DNA of 34,528 bases. Source: Motilimonas pumila. Its GTDB lineage: Bacteria; Pseudomonadota; Gammaproteobacteria; Enterobacterales; CBDFNC01. Both the position numbers and the translations under genes were made by a program. The stretch's first letter is position 1; the number at the start of each line of letters is the position of its first letter. The stretch covers positions 1 to 34,528 of the forward strand of contig NZ_QZCH01000034.1 of NCBI RefSeq assembly GCF_003596335.1. The letters run 5' to 3'. This document shows positions 23,926 through 34,528 of this stretch, one piece after another. Below the pieces are notes generated by a model, which was given only the letters and a program-made list of their open reading frames with translations, ran no database searches and had not been told where the DNA came from.

Positions 23926-26751
23926 ATGAGCGACTATAAAGACACCCTGAATCTTCCTAAAACAGGGTTCCCGATGAAAGCAAATTTGGCTAATCGCGAA
24001 CCTAACATGTTGAAAGAATGGTATGACAAGGATCTTTACGGCAAGATCCGTCAGGCGAAAAAAGGCAAAAAGTCTTTTATTTTGCATGATGGACCACCGT
24101 ATGCGAACGGCGATATTCACATTGGTCACTCAGTTAATAAAATCCTAAAAGACATTATTATTAAGTCTAAAACCCTGGCTGATTTTGATGCGCCATACAT
24201 TCCTGGTTGGGATTGTCATGGTTTACCCATTGAGCTAAAAGTAGAGCAGAAAGTGGGCAAGCCTGGTAAAAAAATCAGTGCCGCGGCGTTTCGCCAAAAA
24301 TGTCGTGAATATGCCGCTCGCCAAGTAGATGGCCAGCGCAAAGATTTTATTCGTCTTGGGGTATTAGGTGATTGGGAAAAGCCTTACCTGACGATGGATT
24401 TCGCTACAGAAGCCAACATCATTCGCTCATTAGGTAAAATTATTGACAATGGCCACCTGCATAAAGGCTCTAAGCCCGTGCATTGGTGTACCGACTGTGG
24501 TTCAGCACTTGCAGAAGCAGAAGTGGAATACGAAGATAAGACGTCTCCGGCTATTGATGTTCGCTTCAACGCTAAAGATGAAGCTGATGTCGTTGCCCGT
24601 TTTGCCCTTGAGGGTGATGCGGGGGAAGGGACCATCTCTGTGTTGATATGGACCACAACGCCTTGGACCTTGCCAGCTAACCGCGCGGTGGCTCTGTCAG
24701 CCAAGCTTGATTATGTATTAGCTGAAGTGACCACTGATGCGGGTAAAGAGCGTATCATCTTAGCCGAAGAACTATTAAATGATTGTCTAGAGCGCTACGG
24801 CATCACTGAGTTTCGCAAGTTGGGTTTTGCCAAGGGTGAAGCGTTAGAGTTAGCACAGTTTAATCATCCCTTTTATGACTTCAGCGTACCCGCCATTTTA
24901 GGCGACCACGTGACGACGGATTCAGGTACCGGTATTGTGCATACAGCCCCTGGTCACGGCCAAGACGATTACGTGGTTGGCATGAAGTACAATCTAGAGG
25001 TCGCCAACCCTGTGGGTGACAATGGGGTTTACAAAGCCGATACAGAATTGTTTGCTGGCCAGCACGTGTTCAAAGCAAACGACAGTGTTGTAGCTACATT
25101 GCAAGAGCGCGGCGCGCTGATGCACCATGTTGCTTACCGTCACAGCTACCCACATTGCTGGCGTCATAAAACACCTATTATTTTCCGTGCAACGCCGCAG
25201 TGGTTTATTTCGATGGAAAAGAATGGCCTGCGCCAACAAGCCATGAGCGAAATCAAGTCGGTACGTTGGATTCCTGACTGGGGTCAAAATCGCATTGAAA
25301 AAATGGTCGAGAACCGTCCTGATTGGTGTATTTCTCGCCAACGCACATGGGGCGTGCCAATTACGTTATTTGTGCACCGTCAAACCCAAGAGCTGCACCC
25401 AGATAGCTTGGCTATTTTAGAAAAAGTCGCTGCGCAAGTGGAGCTAAAAGGCATTCAAGCATGGTGGGATCTTGACGCTACTGAGCTCTTGGGAGATGAG
25501 GCAGAACAATACAGCAAGGTACCAGATACGCTGGACGTCTGGTTCGATTCGGGCACTACTCACCACAGCGTAGTTGATGCTCGAGCTGAATATAATGGTT
25601 ACACCGCAGACATGTACCTAGAAGGATCAGACCAACACCGTGGTTGGTTCCAGTCATCATTAATGACAGGTACGGCGATGAACAACAAGGCGCCATATAA
25701 AGAAGTATTAACCCATGGTTTCACCGTCGATGCTAACGGCCGTAAGATGTCTAAGTCGATTGGTAACGTGGTTTCGCCACAAGAAGTGATGAATAAATTG
25801 GGTGCTGATATCCTTCGTTTGTGGGTCGCTTCTACTGACTATACCGGCGAGATGACGGTATCTGATGAGATCCTTAAGCGCAGTGCAGACAGTTACCGCC
25901 GTATTCGTAATACCGCGCGCTTCCTGCTAGCGAACCTGAATGGTTTTGACCCTAAAACAGATATGATAGCGCCTGAACAAATGGTTGCTCTTGACCGTTG
26001 GGCGGTAGGTAAAGCGAAAGAACTACAAGACGAATTAGTGTCTGCTTATGACAATTATCAGCTACTTACTGTCACTCAGAAGCTAACTCACTTCTGTTCA
26101 ATTGATTTAGGTAGCTTCTACCTAGACATTATCAAAGACAGACAGTACACCGCAAAATCTGACGGCATTGCACGTCGCAGCTGCCAGACTGCCATGTATC
26201 TTATCTGTGAGTCGCTGGTTCGCCTGATGGCGCCAATCATGAGCTTTACCGCGGATGAAATTTGGAAGCGTATGCCAGGTGAGCGTGATGAGTTTGTATT
26301 CACTGGTGTATGGTTTGACGGTTTGTTTGATTTGAATGAGTCGGAGCCACTCAATAATGCATACTGGGAAAGTATCATTGAAATTCGCGGTGAAGTGAAT
26401 AAAGCATTAGAGCAAGCCCGTCGTGATGGTGTCATCGGCGGAGGTTTAGCGGCGAATGTCACCTTGTTTGTAGAGTCTGCTCAAGCTGAGTTGTTGAGTA
26501 AGATTGAAGATGAACTGCGTTTCGTATTATTAACCTCACAAGCCAAGGTTGTGGTGGGCGAAGCACCTGATAACGCCATAGCCACTGAAGTGGCCGGATT
26601 ATCTGTGTTAGTAGAAGCTTCTAGCGCAGCTAAATGTAGCCGTTGTTGGCATCACCGCGAAGATGTGGGAGCAGTAGAAGCGCACAAAGAATTATGTGGT
26701 CGTTGCGTAACTAACGTTTCAGGTGAAGGGGAAGTTCGCAAGTATGCCTAA
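23926..26751 (+). CDS. ileS: Isoleucyl-tRNA synthetase
   Basis: The 941-aa class I synthetase charges tRNA-Ile and edits mischarged Val. HIGH is at residues 65-68, KMSKS at 607-611, and the CP1 editing domain with [13 protein letters not shown] lies between them. The C-terminal zinc finger keeps Cys904, Cys907, Cys924 and Cys927, matching E. coli Cys902/905/922/925. This is the bacterial IleS1 type. The last 8 nt overlap lspA. Confidence 0.99.
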   Translation: MSDYKDTLNLPKTGFPMKANLANREPNMLKEWYDKDLYGKIRQAKKGKKSFILHDGPPYANGDIHIGHSVNKILKDIIIKSKTLADFDAPYIPGWDCHGLPIELKVEQKVGKPGKKISAAAFRQKCREYAARQVDGQRKDFIRLGVLGDWEKPYLTMDFATEANIIRSLGKIIDNGHLHKGSKPVHWCTDCGSALAEAEVEYEDKTSPAIDVRFNAKDEADVVARFALEGDAGEGTISVLIWTTTPWTLPANRAVALSAKLDYVLAEVTTDAGKERIILAEELLNDCLERYGITEFRKLGFAKGEALELAQFNHPFYDFSVPAILGDHVTTDSGTGIVHTAPGHGQDDYVVGMKYNLEVANPVGDNGVYKADTELFAGQHVFKANDSVVATLQERGALMHHVAYRHSYPHCWRHKTPIIFRATPQWFISMEKNGLRQQAMSEIKSVRWIPDWGQNRIEKMVENRPDWCISRQRTWGVPITLFVHRQTQELHPDSLAILEKVAAQVELKGIQAWWDLDATELLGDEAEQYSKVPDTLDVWFDSGTTHHSVVDARAEYNGYTADMYLEGSDQHRGWFQSSLMTGTAMNNKAPYKEVLTHGFTVDANGRKMSKSIGNVVSPQEVMNKLGADILRLWVASTDYTGEMTVSDEILKRSADSYRRIRNTARFLLANLNGFDPKTDMIAPEQMVALDRWAVGKAKELQDELVSAYDNYQLLTVTQKLTHFCSIDLGSFYLDIIKDRQYTAKSDGIARRSCQTAMYLICESLVRLMAPIMSFTADEIWKRMPGERDEFVFTGVWFDGLFDLNESEPLNNAYWESIIEIRGEVNKALEQARRDGVIGGGLAANVTLFVESAQAELLSKIEDELRFVLLTSQAKVVVGEAPDNAIATEVAGLSVLVEASSAAKCSRCWHHREDVGAVEAHKELCGRCVTNVSGEGEVRKYA

Positions 26752-27259
26752 CTCAGCCGCTGAAAAATCAGGATTGCGCTGGCTTTGGCTCGCGCTGATG
26801 GTGTTTGTTATCGATATGGCCACCAAAATTTATGTCCACACTCGGTTCGACTTGTATGAGTCGATTCAAGTGCTGCCATTTTTCAACTTCACTTATGCGC
26901 GTAACTATGGCGCAGCATTCAGCTTTCTCAATGATGCTGGTGGCTGGCAACGCTGGTTATTTACTGGCATTGCGGTAGTCGTGAGTTGTGTATTGGTGTA
27001 TTGGCTTAAGAAAACGCCGTACAACCATAAATGGATGAATGCGGCTTATACCCTGATTTTAGGTGGTGCGATCGGCAACTTGGTCGATCGTTTATATCAC
27101 GGTTTTGTGGTCGACTTTTTGGATTTCGATTTAGGCTTTTACCGTTGGCCCGCTTTTAATGTGGCAGACTCTGCCATTTTTATTGGCGCGGCTATCATCA
27201 TTATTGATGCCTTTATGGACGGTAAAAAATCAGATAAGGACGTAGCTAATGAGCAATAA
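26744..27259 (+). CDS. lspA: Lipoprotein signal peptidase (signal peptidase II)
   Basis: The 171-aa inner-membrane aspartyl protease with four transmembrane helices cleaves prolipoproteins before the lipidated Cys (such as BamD here). The conserved blocks are [15 protein letters not shown] with catalytic Asp115, and FNVADSAI with catalytic Asp142. The ATG at 26744 overlaps the ileS stop by 8 nt and gives the family start; the in-frame GTG at 26723 would add seven residues inside ileS. Confidence 0.97.
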   Translation: MPNSAAEKSGLRWLWLALMVFVIDMATKIYVHTRFDLYESIQVLPFFNFTYARNYGAAFSFLNDAGGWQRWLFTGIAVVVSCVLVYWLKKTPYNHKWMNAAYTLILGGAIGNLVDRLYHGFVVDFLDFDLGFYRWPAFNVADSAIFIGAAIIIIDAFMDGKKSDKDVANEQ

Positions 27260-27683
27260 AATTACTGCCAACAGTGAGGTCGTGATGCACTTCACCATCA
27301 AGCTGGCTGATGGCTCGGCAGCTGACAGTACAAAAGTCAATAATAAGCCAGCTAAATTCGCAATGGGCGACGGCAGCTTAACGGCAAACTTTGAAAAATG
27401 CTTAATAGGTCTATCAGAAGGCGAAGCCAAAACCTTTGAACTGGAACCAGAAGATGCTTTTGGCCTGCCTAATCCTGACAATATCTACCACGTTGACCGC
27501 AGTAAGTTTAGTGCAGAAGCTCCTGCTGAAGTGGGGGCCATTATTGCGTTCACTCAACCTGATGGCAATGAATTGCCAGGCATTATTCGTGAAGTCACTG
27601 GCGAGTCGGTGACGGTGGATTTTAATCACCCACTAGCCGGTCAAAAGCTAACTTTTGATGTTGAAGTTATCAGCGTAGCGTAG
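27249..27683 (+). CDS. fkpB: FKBP-type peptidyl-prolyl isomerase FkpB (SlpA-like)
   Basis: The 144-aa SlpA/FkpB-type prolyl cis-trans isomerase has FKBP strands split by the IF (insert-in-flap) chaperone domain. The family pattern is visible in MGDGSLTANFEKCLIGLSEGE, EPEDAFG and VDFNHPLAGQ. It probably acts on folding proteins in the cytoplasm. It overlaps lspA by 11 nt and precedes ispH by 9 nt, the normal order in gammaproteobacteria. Confidence 0.97.
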   Translation: MSNKITANSEVVMHFTIKLADGSAADSTKVNNKPAKFAMGDGSLTANFEKCLIGLSEGEAKTFELEPEDAFGLPNPDNIYHVDRSKFSAEAPAEVGAIIAFTQPDGNELPGIIREVTGESVTVDFNHPLAGQKLTFDVEVISVA

Positions 27684-27692
27684 GAGTAGATT

Positions 27693-28622
27693 GTGGAACT
27701 GTTATTGGCCAACCCACGCGGTTTTTGTGCCGGTGTTCATCGAGCTATCAGTATTGTAGAGCGCGCGCTTGAACTGTTTGAGCCACCTATTTATGTTCGC
27801 CATGAAGTGGTGCACAACAAATACGTGGTGGACGGGCTTAAAGCTCGCGGGGCGGTATTTGTCGAAGAACTTGATGAAGTACCAGACGATTCAATTGTTA
27901 TTTTTAGTGCTCATGGTGTGTCGCAAGCGGTACGCCAAGAGGCAAAAAGGCGTGAGCTTAAAGTGTTTGATGCTACCTGTCCTTTGGTGACTAAGGTCCA
28001 CATGGAGGTCACTCGAGCGAGCCGCCGAGGCCATGAATGTATCTTAATTGGTCATCAAGGCCACCCTGAAGTAGAGGGCACGATGGGGCAATATGATAAC
28101 CCTGAAGGTGGTATTTACTTGGTTGAGTCGGTAGAAGATGTGGCCAAGCTTAGCGTAAACGATCCGAGCCACTTGTTGTATTGTACCCAAACCACCTTGT
28201 CAGTTGATGATACCTCTATGGTCATTGATGCACTGCGCGCTAAATTTCCTGATATTGAGGGACCGCGTAAAAAAGATATTTGTTACGCGACGCAAAATCG
28301 TCAAGATGCGGTTAAAGACCTTGCCGATAAAACCGAAGTGGTGTTGGTGGTTGGATCGAAAAATTCATCGAACTCCAATCGCCTTCGTGAAAAATCAGCA
28401 AAAGCAGGGACGACATCTTATTTGATTGATAACGCGGATGATATCCAACCGCAATGGTTTGAAGGAATTACTAAGGTTGGAGTGACAGCTGGCGCTTCTG
28501 CTCCTGAAGTCTTAGTTCGCCAAGTGGTTACCAAGGTTGAGTCTTTGGGTGGTAAAATTGTGGTTGAAAATCCGGGCGTGGAAGAGAATATCGTCTTTGA
28601 AGTACCGCCAGAGTTAAGGTAA
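27693..28622 (+). CDS. ispH: 4-hydroxy-3-methylbut-2-enyl diphosphate reductase
   Basis: The 309-aa Fe-S enzyme performs the last step of the MEP pathway, reducing HMBPP to IPP and DMAPP. The iron-sulfur cysteines are Cys12 (NPRGFCAGV), Cys96 (DATCPLV) and Cys197 ([10 protein letters not shown]); catalytic Glu126 is in HPEVEGT. All match E. coli numbering. The start is GTG, with TAGGAG 6 nt upstream. It is the last gene of the murJ-to-ispH run; 118 nt separate it from glnB. Confidence 0.98.
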   Translation: MELLLANPRGFCAGVHRAISIVERALELFEPPIYVRHEVVHNKYVVDGLKARGAVFVEELDEVPDDSIVIFSAHGVSQAVRQEAKRRELKVFDATCPLVTKVHMEVTRASRRGHECILIGHQGHPEVEGTMGQYDNPEGGIYLVESVEDVAKLSVNDPSHLLYCTQTTLSVDDTSMVIDALRAKFPDIEGPRKKDICYATQNRQDAVKDLADKTEVVLVVGSKNSSNSNRLREKSAKAGTTSYLIDNADDIQPQWFEGITKVGVTAGASAPEVLVRQVVTKVESLGGKIVVENPGVEENIVFEVPPELR

Positions 28623-28737
28623 TGCACTTTTAATCAAGGTTTTGGAATGTGGTGAGTGCATCGTGTTGAAAATATGTTGCGTTTTTATCACAATGACAGC
28701 AAGTCAAGTCGGCACTCCGACATAGCATAAGGGTTAA

Positions 28738-29079
<342 letters not shown>

Positions 29080-29098
29080 TTTGCGCTTTAGAAGAATA

Positions 29099-29128
29099 AA
29101 AAAAGGCTGCCACTTGGCAGCCTTTTTT
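29099..29128. terminator. Bidirectional terminator between glnB and bamD
   Basis: A perfect 11-bp GC-rich stem (29101-29111 with 29116-29126, extended by A-T pairs to 29099/29128) around a 4-nt loop has A and T tracts on its sides. It serves glnB (plus) and bamD (minus), which converge here. Confidence 0.92.
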
Positions 29129-29140
29129 GTTTGTGAGGAT

Positions 29141-29899
29141 TTACCTTACCCAACTGTTGGTGGGAAAGTTCTGCTTCATCACCTGCAACGTCGTTTGCTT
29201 TGGTGCTTCGAGGTTTAATTGAGTATAGCCTTCAAGCATTAGTTCAAGCGCGCGTTCACTTGATTTAGTATTTGGGAAGTGCTCAAGTACGTACTTGCCA
29301 CGGTTAATCGCAGAGACGTACGCTTCACGTTTGATATACCACTCAGCAATCGCAATTTCATATTTGGCTAAACGATCTTTAATACCAACCATGCGCGCAC
29401 GCGCATCAGGAGCGTAGGCACTGTTTGGGAAGCGGTTTAATAACCGAGTAAAATCAGCGAAGGCTTGTTGGTAGTATGCTGGGTTACGGTCGCTGCGGTC
29501 AATACCAATTAAGCCGTGGAAAAAGGTCCCGTCGAGGGACATATTAGTGAGACCACGCATGTAGTAAACATAATCAATGTCTTTATGAGTAGGACTCAGG
29601 CGTAAAAAGCGGTCAATATTGGCAAGCGCTTGCGCACCTTGATCATTTTTGTAGTAAGCGTATATCAGATCGAGCTGAACTTGCTCCGAGTGAGGGCCAA
29701 ACGGGTAACGGGCGTCTAAGGCCTCTAAAACCTCCGCAGCCTTTTCGTAATTACCTGCTTGTAAGGCTTGTTGAGCGTCATCGTAAAGCAGGACAGGCGC
29801 TTTATCTGGAACAATTTCCTTGTCATCTTTCGATGAGCAGCCCAAAATAAACATGGCGGATATAGCTACCGCAGAAATAAGGCGAACACTCTTTTTCAT
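29141..29899 (-). CDS. bamD: Outer-membrane assembly lipoprotein BamD
   Basis: This is the essential lipoprotein of the BAM complex that inserts beta-barrel proteins into the outer membrane. From the ATG at 29899 it is 252 aa. The signal peptide MKKSVRLISAVAISAMF runs to the lipobox ILGC with lipidated Cys21, and Ser at +2 favours the outer membrane. Five tetratricopeptide repeats follow, with typical blocks such as RYPFGPHSEQVQLDLIYAYYK. The open frame extends 38 codons upstream to 30013, but those residues are not conserved, so the later ATG is chosen. Its Shine-Dalgarno is weak. It is divergent from rluD. Confidence 0.96.
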   Translation of the reverse strand: MKKSVRLISAVAISAMFILGCSSKDDKEIVPDKAPVLLYDDAQQALQAGNYEKAAEVLEALDARYPFGPHSEQVQLDLIYAYYKNDQGAQALANIDRFLRLSPTHKDIDYVYYMRGLTNMSLDGTFFHGLIGIDRSDRNPAYYQQAFADFTRLLNRFPNSAYAPDARARMVGIKDRLAKYEIAIAEWYIKREAYVSAINRGKYVLEHFPNTKSSERALELMLEGYTQLNLEAPKQTTLQVMKQNFPTNSWVR

Positions 29900-30023
29900 A
29901 ATACCAATATGTTTCGTCTGTACAGAAACCTCAAAGTATCCGTTATGCTGAAGCAAAAGAAAAGGTAAAATAGGTATTAGTTTAAGCGATAGCGTCTTTA
30001 TCACAATTAACAATAAGAAGTTT

Positions 30024-30998
30024 ATGAGCCAGGAAATAGAGTTACAAGGGGAGATTGCTCCTCACCAGTTAGGTCAAAGGTTGGACCAAGCACTCGCCGA
30101 GTTATTCCCCGATTACTCCCGTTCACGAATAAAAGAATGGATCTTAGCTGACCGCGTAACCCTAGATGGGCAGTTAGTGAATAAGCCGAGAGAAAAGGTA
30201 TTTGCTGGCCAGCAAGTTCTGTTGAGTGCAGTACTCGAAGATGAAGTGCATTTTGTTGCTCAAGATATTCCCCTAGACATTGTTTATGAAGATGACGATA
30301 TCTTAGTGATTAATAAACCTGCCGACTTAGTCGTTCATCCCGGTGCAGGCAACCCTGACGGTACCGTGCTCAATGCTTTGTTACATCATTATCCGCCTAT
30401 TGCAGAAGTGCCAAGGGCAGGTATTGTTCACAGACTCGATAAAGATACGACCGGATTGATGGTGGTTGCTAAAACCGTACCGGCTCAAACCCACTTGGTG
30501 ACGGCATTGCAAGCTCGTGATATCACTCGAGAATACGAGGCGATAGCGATTGGTACCTTGACCGCTGGCGGCATGGTTGACGCAGCCATCGGCCGACACA
30601 GCACGCATCGTACTCAGATGGCAGTGAAAGAGTTAGGTAAACCGGCGGTGACTCATTACAGGGTAGCAGAGAAGTTTCGTTCTCACACGCGCTTACGTTT
30701 GCGCTTAGAAACTGGGCGAACGCACCAGATACGAGTGCACATGGCGCATTTATCACATCCACTAGTGGGTGATCAGCTATATGGCGGTAGAGCCCGTTTG
30801 CCAAAAAATGCCACGCCCGAGTTAGTGACAATGTTACGAGGTTTTAAACGCCAAGCTTTACATGCCGCGATGCTTGAACTCGCACACCCTATCACTGGGG
30901 AGTTAATGCAATGGCATGCGCCTATTCCTGACGACATGGTTTCCCTTACCGAAGTATTGCGAGAAGATACCAAGCAAAACCCGGTAGAAGAGTATTAA
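30024..30998 (+). CDS. rluD: 23S rRNA pseudouridine synthase RluD
   Basis: The 324-aa enzyme makes pseudouridines in helix 69 of 23S rRNA (1911/1915/1917). An S4-like RNA-binding domain covers about residues 18-75, followed by the catalytic RluA-type domain. The HRLDKDTTG motif carries catalytic Asp139, the same number as in E. coli. It is divergent from bamD and followed by pgeF after 2 nt, an order conserved in E. coli (bamD / rluD-pgeF-clpB). Confidence 0.98.
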   Translation: MSQEIELQGEIAPHQLGQRLDQALAELFPDYSRSRIKEWILADRVTLDGQLVNKPREKVFAGQQVLLSAVLEDEVHFVAQDIPLDIVYEDDDILVINKPADLVVHPGAGNPDGTVLNALLHHYPPIAEVPRAGIVHRLDKDTTGLMVVAKTVPAQTHLVTALQARDITREYEAIAIGTLTAGGMVDAAIGRHSTHRTQMAVKELGKPAVTHYRVAEKFRSHTRLRLRLETGRTHQIRVHMAHLSHPLVGDQLYGGRARLPKNATPELVTMLRGFKRQALHAAMLELAHPITGELMQWHAPIPDDMVSLTEVLREDTKQNPVEEY

Positions 30999-31000
30999 CG

Positions 31001-31738
31001 ATGAAATTAATTAAGCCTAATTGGCCCGCTCCCAAACATGTAGTGGCGTTCTCTACTACCCGTAGTGGCGGCGTTAGCAAAGGTCCTTTCCAGGGACTTA
31101 ATTTAGGCTTACACGTTTCTGACTTGCCATCAGATGTGCAGCGAAATCGTAGTTTGTTACAACAAGAGCTGGGGCTAACTCAGCCCTTGGCTTGGTTAAA
31201 CCAAGTACACAGTAATATTTGTATAGAAATAACCAAACCTTTGAAGCAAATCCCAGATGTTGATGGCAGTTGGACCCGAAAAACAGTGCTTGGCTGTGTG
31301 GTGATGACAGCCGATTGTTTACCCATTTTATTTACCGACGAGCAAGGCAGTTTTGTTGCGGCTATTCATGCCGGTTGGCGTGGGTTACAGAGCGGCATCA
31401 TTGAACATACCCTCACGCAAATCAATGCCTCACCGGAGCAGGTGCTTGTATGGTTAGGACCTGCAATTAGTCAGGCAGCGTTTCAAGTGGGAGAAGAGGT
31501 AAAGCAAGCGTTTGAAGAGCACGATGCGGATGCAAGCCAAGCCTTTATCGCCGATACTGAAGCGGGCAAGTGGCGTGCAGATCTCTATGCTTTAGCTAAA
31601 ATGCGATTACAGCGCCTCGGTGTTACACAAGTTTATGGGGGCGACTATTGCACTTTTAATGAGCCTGAACGTTTTTACTCTTATCGACGCCAAAGTATGA
31701 CGGGCAGAATGGCCAGCGTGATTTATTTAGAAAAATAA
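31001..31738 (+). CDS. pgeF: Peptidoglycan editing factor PgeF (YfiH)
   Basis: The 245-aa protein of the LACC1/YfiH family has a metal site of His70 (NQVHS), Cys106 (TADC) and His123 (IHAGWRG), equal to E. coli His71, Cys107 and His124. Older annotations call it polyphenol oxidase or laccase; current work links the family to purine-nucleoside chemistry and to removal of wrong UDP-MurNAc-L-Ser precursors. It starts 2 nt after rluD and probably shares its message. It ends 63 nt before clpB. Confidence 0.96.
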   Translation: MKLIKPNWPAPKHVVAFSTTRSGGVSKGPFQGLNLGLHVSDLPSDVQRNRSLLQQELGLTQPLAWLNQVHSNICIEITKPLKQIPDVDGSWTRKTVLGCVVMTADCLPILFTDEQGSFVAAIHAGWRGLQSGIIEHTLTQINASPEQVLVWLGPAISQAAFQVGEEVKQAFEEHDADASQAFIADTEAGKWRADLYALAKMRLQRLGVTQVYGGDYCTFNEPERFYSYRRQSMTGRMASVIYLEK

Positions 31739-31766
31739 TTTGAAAGCTTCAAATTGGCCCCTACAT
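31739..31766 (+). promoter_or_regulatory. Heat-shock (sigma-32-like) promoter of clpB
   Basis: A -35-like TTTGAAA (31739-31745) and a -10-like CCCCTACAT (31758-31766) are 12 nt apart, close to the sigma-32 pattern CTTGAAA / CCCCATNT. It sits 35 nt before the clpB ATG, where E. coli also has a sigma-32 promoter. The -35 overlaps a dyad (TTTGAA-agc-TTCAAA). Confidence 0.7.
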
Positions 31767-31801
31767 AAATAGCAGGATACTTTTTTTGATTGGGAGCGAT
31801 T

Positions 31802-34372
31802 ATGCGACTTGATAGATTAACCAGTAAATTTCAACTTGCGATCTCGGACGCGCAATCTCTAGCTTTAGGTCGCGATCACCAATACATTGAACCTGTTCAT
31901 CTCATGACGTCTTTACTTAACCAAGACGCCGGTACGATCCGTCCTTTATTGACCGAGGCTGGCGTTGATGTCAGTGCGTTGCGGTCTAAGTTGTCACAGT
32001 CTCTCGACAGTATTGCCAAAGTAGAAGGCATCGGGGGCGATGTACAGCTCTCTAATCAGCTTGGCATATTATTCAATTACTGCGACAAGCTGGCTCAAAA
32101 ACGCAAAGATAAATACATCTCCTCCGAACTCTTTGTATTAGCGGCAACAGAAGATAAACACACGTTAGGGGACATTTTACGTCAGGCTGGTGCGAATCAA
32201 AAAACCATTGAATCGGCGATAGAAAAAATCCGTAATGGTCAGAAAATTGATGACAAAAACGCCGAAGACCAACGCCAAGCATTAGACAAATACACCATCG
32301 ACTTAACCGAGCGAGCAGAGCAGGGGAAGTTGGATCCTGTGATTGGTCGCGATGATGAGATCCGCCGTACCTTACAAGTATTGCAACGGCGCACTAAAAA
32401 TAACCCAGTATTAATTGGTGAGCCAGGGGTGGGTAAAACCGCTATTGCAGAAGGCTTGGCGCAGCGAATTATTGATGGTGAAGTTCCAGAAGGGTTAAAA
32501 AACAAACGTGTATTATCCCTTGATATGGGCGCTCTAGTGGCCGGTGCCAAATACCGTGGTGAGTTTGAAGAACGCTTAAAAGCGGTACTCAATGAACTGG
32601 CGCAAGAAGAAGGCCAAGTGATTTTATTCATTGATGAGCTTCATACTATGGTGGGGGCGGGTAAGTCTGACGGGGCTATGGATGCCGGTAATATGTTAAA
32701 GCCTGCTCTTGCAAGGGGGGAATTACATTGTGTTGGTGCTACAACCTTAGACGAATACCGTCAGTATATTGAAAAAGATGCGGCACTTGAGCGAAGGTTC
32801 CAAAAAATTGTGGTTGATGAACCCAGTGTGGAAGACACGGTGGCGATCTTACGTGGCTTAAAAGAGCGTTATGAACTGCATCATAAGGTGGACATTACCG
32901 ACCCCGCTATTGTGGCTGCAGCTCAGTTATCTTATCGCTACATTTCGGACCGTCAACTGCCAGATAAAGCAATCGACTTGATTGACGAAGCGGCTTCAAG
33001 TATTCGTTTACAAATTGACTCCAAACCTGAGCCGTTAGACCGCTTAGAGCGAAAGATCATTCAACTCAAACTAGAGCAGCAAGCGTTAAATAAAGAAGAT
33101 GATGAAGCCAGTAAAAAGCGATTAGCCTTATTGTCAGATGAATTACGCGGCAAAGTAAAAGATTTTAAAGAGTTAGATGAAGTCTGGAAATCTGAAAAAG
33201 CAGCGCTGTCGGGTACGCAAAATATTAAGGCCGAGTTAGAGCAAGCAAGGCTAGATTTAGAGTTTGCCAAACGTGCCAGCGATTTAAGCAGGATGTCAGA
33301 GCTGCAATACGGCCGTATTCCAGAGCTGGAAAAGCAGTTGGATTTAGCATCGCAAGCAGAGATGCAAGAAATGAGCTTGTTAAAGCACAGAGTCGGTGAA
33401 AATGAAATTGCAGAAGTATTATCCCGCTGGACGGGGATCCCAGTGGCTAAAATGTTGGAAGGTGAGAAGGATAAACTACTGAAGATGGAGCAAGAGCTGC
33501 ATAATCGAGTCATTGGTCAAGATGAAGCCGTAACTGCTGTGGCTCATGCTATACGTCGGAGCAGGGCTGGACTGGCCGATCCTAACAAGCCTATTGGTTC
33601 TTTCTTATTTTTAGGGCCAACAGGGGTCGGAAAAACAGAGCTATGCAAAGCATTGGCACACTTCATGTTCGATACCGAAGACAATATGGTCCGCATCGAT
33701 ATGTCAGAGTTTATGGAGAAACACTCTGTTGCACGTTTAGTTGGCGCGCCTCCCGGTTATGTTGGTTATGAAGAAGGCGGCTATTTAACCGAAGCGGTCA
33801 GGCGCAAGCCCTATTCTGTCATCTTACTTGATGAGGTAGAAAAAGCGCACCCTGATGTGTTTAACATTTTGTTGCAGGTATTAGATGACGGTCGCTTAAC
33901 CGATGGTCAAGGTCGCACGGTCGATTTTAGAAATACCGTGATCATCATGACCTCCAATTTAGGGGCTGACATTATTCAGGAGCAATTTGGTCAAGCTGGC
34001 TACCAGCAAATAAAACATCTGTTGATGGAAAATTTGAGTCAGCAATTTAGGCCAGAGTTTTTAAACCGAATTGATGAAACCGTGGTATTCCATCCTTTAG
34101 TGAATGAGCACATTGCCCAGATTGCAAATATTCAATTACAAATGTTACAACAACGCTTACAAGATAAAGGTTACCAACTTGCAATATCAGCAGAGGCATT
34201 GCAGCACCTCGCTAAAGTTGGCTTTGATCCCGTCTTTGGCGCTCGTCCATTGAAAAGAGCAATACAGCAAGAGATTGAAAACCCACTTGCTCAACAGCTT
34301 TTAGCTGGCAAGTTAATACCAGGGCAGACTATAAACCTGATGCCTACAGAGCGTGGCTTTGCGTTTCAATAA
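31802..34372 (+). CDS. clpB: Disaggregase chaperone ClpB
   Basis: The 856-aa Hsp100 ATPase pulls proteins out of aggregates with DnaK/DnaJ/GrpE. The N domain covers about residues 1-145, NBD1 has Walker A GEPGVGKT with Lys212, the coiled-coil M domain covers about 405-525, and NBD2 has Walker A GPTGVGKT with Lys611; both Lys positions equal E. coli. The ATG at 31802 (GGGAG 5 nt upstream) is preferred to the in-frame TTG at 31790. At E. coli's internal start (Val149, GTG) this gene has Ile149 (ATT), so the short ClpB isoform may not be made the same way. A terminator and an rRNA promoter follow. Confidence 0.98.
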   Translation: MRLDRLTSKFQLAISDAQSLALGRDHQYIEPVHLMTSLLNQDAGTIRPLLTEAGVDVSALRSKLSQSLDSIAKVEGIGGDVQLSNQLGILFNYCDKLAQKRKDKYISSELFVLAATEDKHTLGDILRQAGANQKTIESAIEKIRNGQKIDDKNAEDQRQALDKYTIDLTERAEQGKLDPVIGRDDEIRRTLQVLQRRTKNNPVLIGEPGVGKTAIAEGLAQRIIDGEVPEGLKNKRVLSLDMGALVAGAKYRGEFEERLKAVLNELAQEEGQVILFIDELHTMVGAGKSDGAMDAGNMLKPALARGELHCVGATTLDEYRQYIEKDAALERRFQKIVVDEPSVEDTVAILRGLKERYELHHKVDITDPAIVAAAQLSYRYISDRQLPDKAIDLIDEAASSIRLQIDSKPEPLDRLERKIIQLKLEQQALNKEDDEASKKRLALLSDELRGKVKDFKELDEVWKSEKAALSGTQNIKAELEQARLDLEFAKRASDLSRMSELQYGRIPELEKQLDLASQAEMQEMSLLKHRVGENEIAEVLSRWTGIPVAKMLEGEKDKLLKMEQELHNRVIGQDEAVTAVAHAIRRSRAGLADPNKPIGSFLFLGPTGVGKTELCKALAHFMFDTEDNMVRIDMSEFMEKHSVARLVGAPPGYVGYEEGGYLTEAVRRKPYSVILLDEVEKAHPDVFNILLQVLDDGRLTDGQGRTVDFRNTVIIMTSNLGADIIQEQFGQAGYQQIKHLLMENLSQQFRPEFLNRIDETVVFHPLVNEHIAQIANIQLQMLQQRLQDKGYQLAISAEALQHLAKVGFDPVFGARPLKRAIQQEIENPLAQQLLAGKLIPGQTINLMPTERGFAFQ

Positions 34373-34386
34373 ATCAATGCCTTAAT

Positions 34387-34439
34387 TCGCCTACTTAACC
34401 AACACTTTGTTGCTTAAGTAGGCGATTGAAAGTTTTTTT
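34387..34439 (+). terminator. Intrinsic terminator of clpB
   Basis: A perfect 12-bp stem (34387-34398 with 34414-34425) continues, after a C-C mismatch, into a 4-bp inner stem (34400-34403 with 34409-34412). A run of seven Ts follows at 34433-34439, 7 nt after the stem. The distance weakens it somewhat, but it is the only candidate before the rRNA promoter. Confidence 0.75.
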
Positions 34440-34460
34440 GCAAAAGATCACAAAAAGCCC

Positions 34461-34496
34461 TTGCACGGAATCAGAATCTCCCTATAATGCGCCTCC
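34461..34496 (+). promoter_or_regulatory. rRNA operon P1-type promoter
   Basis: The -35 TTGCAC (34461-34466), a 16-nt spacer, a perfect -10 TATAAT (34483-34488) and a GC-rich discriminator GCGCCTCC (34489-34496) match the E. coli rrn P1 design, including the stringent-control discriminator. The AT-rich 34430-34457 may act as UP element. In E. coli clpB is likewise followed by an rRNA operon (rrnG). The 16S gene must lie beyond the window. Confidence 0.85.
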
Positions 34497-34528
34497 GTTG
34501 TCACAGCAAAGCACATCAAGCGAAGCTT

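Noticed and set aside
28640..28660. Sigma-54 promoter for glnB
   Set aside because: The GG and GC dinucleotides are not at the required 10-nt spacing.
29900..30013. N-terminal extension of BamD to 30013
   Set aside because: The extra 38 residues would put the lipoprotein signal internally; the ATG at 29899 gives a normal lipobox at Cys21.

Overview
The window reads as a chromosomal segment of a gammaproteobacterium, most likely in or near the Alteromonadales (Shewanella/Pseudoalteromonas-like). The reasons are the close E. coli-type 5S rRNA and tRNA-Thr, the recC-recB-recD block without ptrA, a GlyGly-CTERM trypsin-like protease, an nhaA-nhaR pair, and two syntenic blocks: rpsT / murJ-ribF-ileS-lspA-fkpB-ispH and bamD / rluD-pgeF-clpB-rrn. 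The genus cannot be fixed from the sequence alone.

Layout. 1-410: 3' end of an rRNA operon (last bases of 23S, 5S, tRNA-Thr). 553-1464: Dyp-type peroxidase. 1581-10530: RecBCD operon (recC, recB, recD with overlapping or abutting starts). 10556-11587: orphan barstar-family protein and yceH. 11597-11950 (minus): small exported helical protein. 11951-12919: a 969-nt gap without a convincing gene, holding a three-way-junction fold and a heptanucleotide tandem repeat. 12920-15181: MTHFR-fold protein and a secreted serine protease with a C-terminal GlyGly-CTERM anchor. 15262-20815: sodium/pH region, with a divergent NhaA paralogue (minus), a DUF945 protein, an orphan receiver protein (minus), canonical nhaA and its regulator nhaR. 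20889-28622: rpsT (minus), then the envelope and housekeeping run murJ-ribF-ileS-lspA-fkpB-ispH. 28741-29079: glnB. 29141-29899 (minus): bamD, divergent from rluD-pgeF-clpB. The window ends in a strong rRNA-type promoter (34461-34496), so a second rRNA operon in the same orientation begins just beyond the right edge.

How the genes work together. RecBCD forms one double-strand-break repair complex. NhaR is expected to activate nhaA, and the second NhaA may work under other conditions. RibF (FMN/FAD), IleS, LspA (lipoprotein signal peptidase), FkpB and IspH (isoprenoids) are the usual conserved neighbours. BamD, itself a lipoprotein that needs LspA, belongs to outer-membrane assembly. ClpB is preceded by a heat-shock-type promoter.

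Most of the window is ordinary conserved chromosome, and I found no clear new multi-gene system. The best leads are the structured gap at 11951-12919, the barstar-family orphan after recD, the MTHFR-fold protein without the usual catalytic acids, the unusual S1 pocket of the protease, and the NhaA paralogue with a long basic loop.
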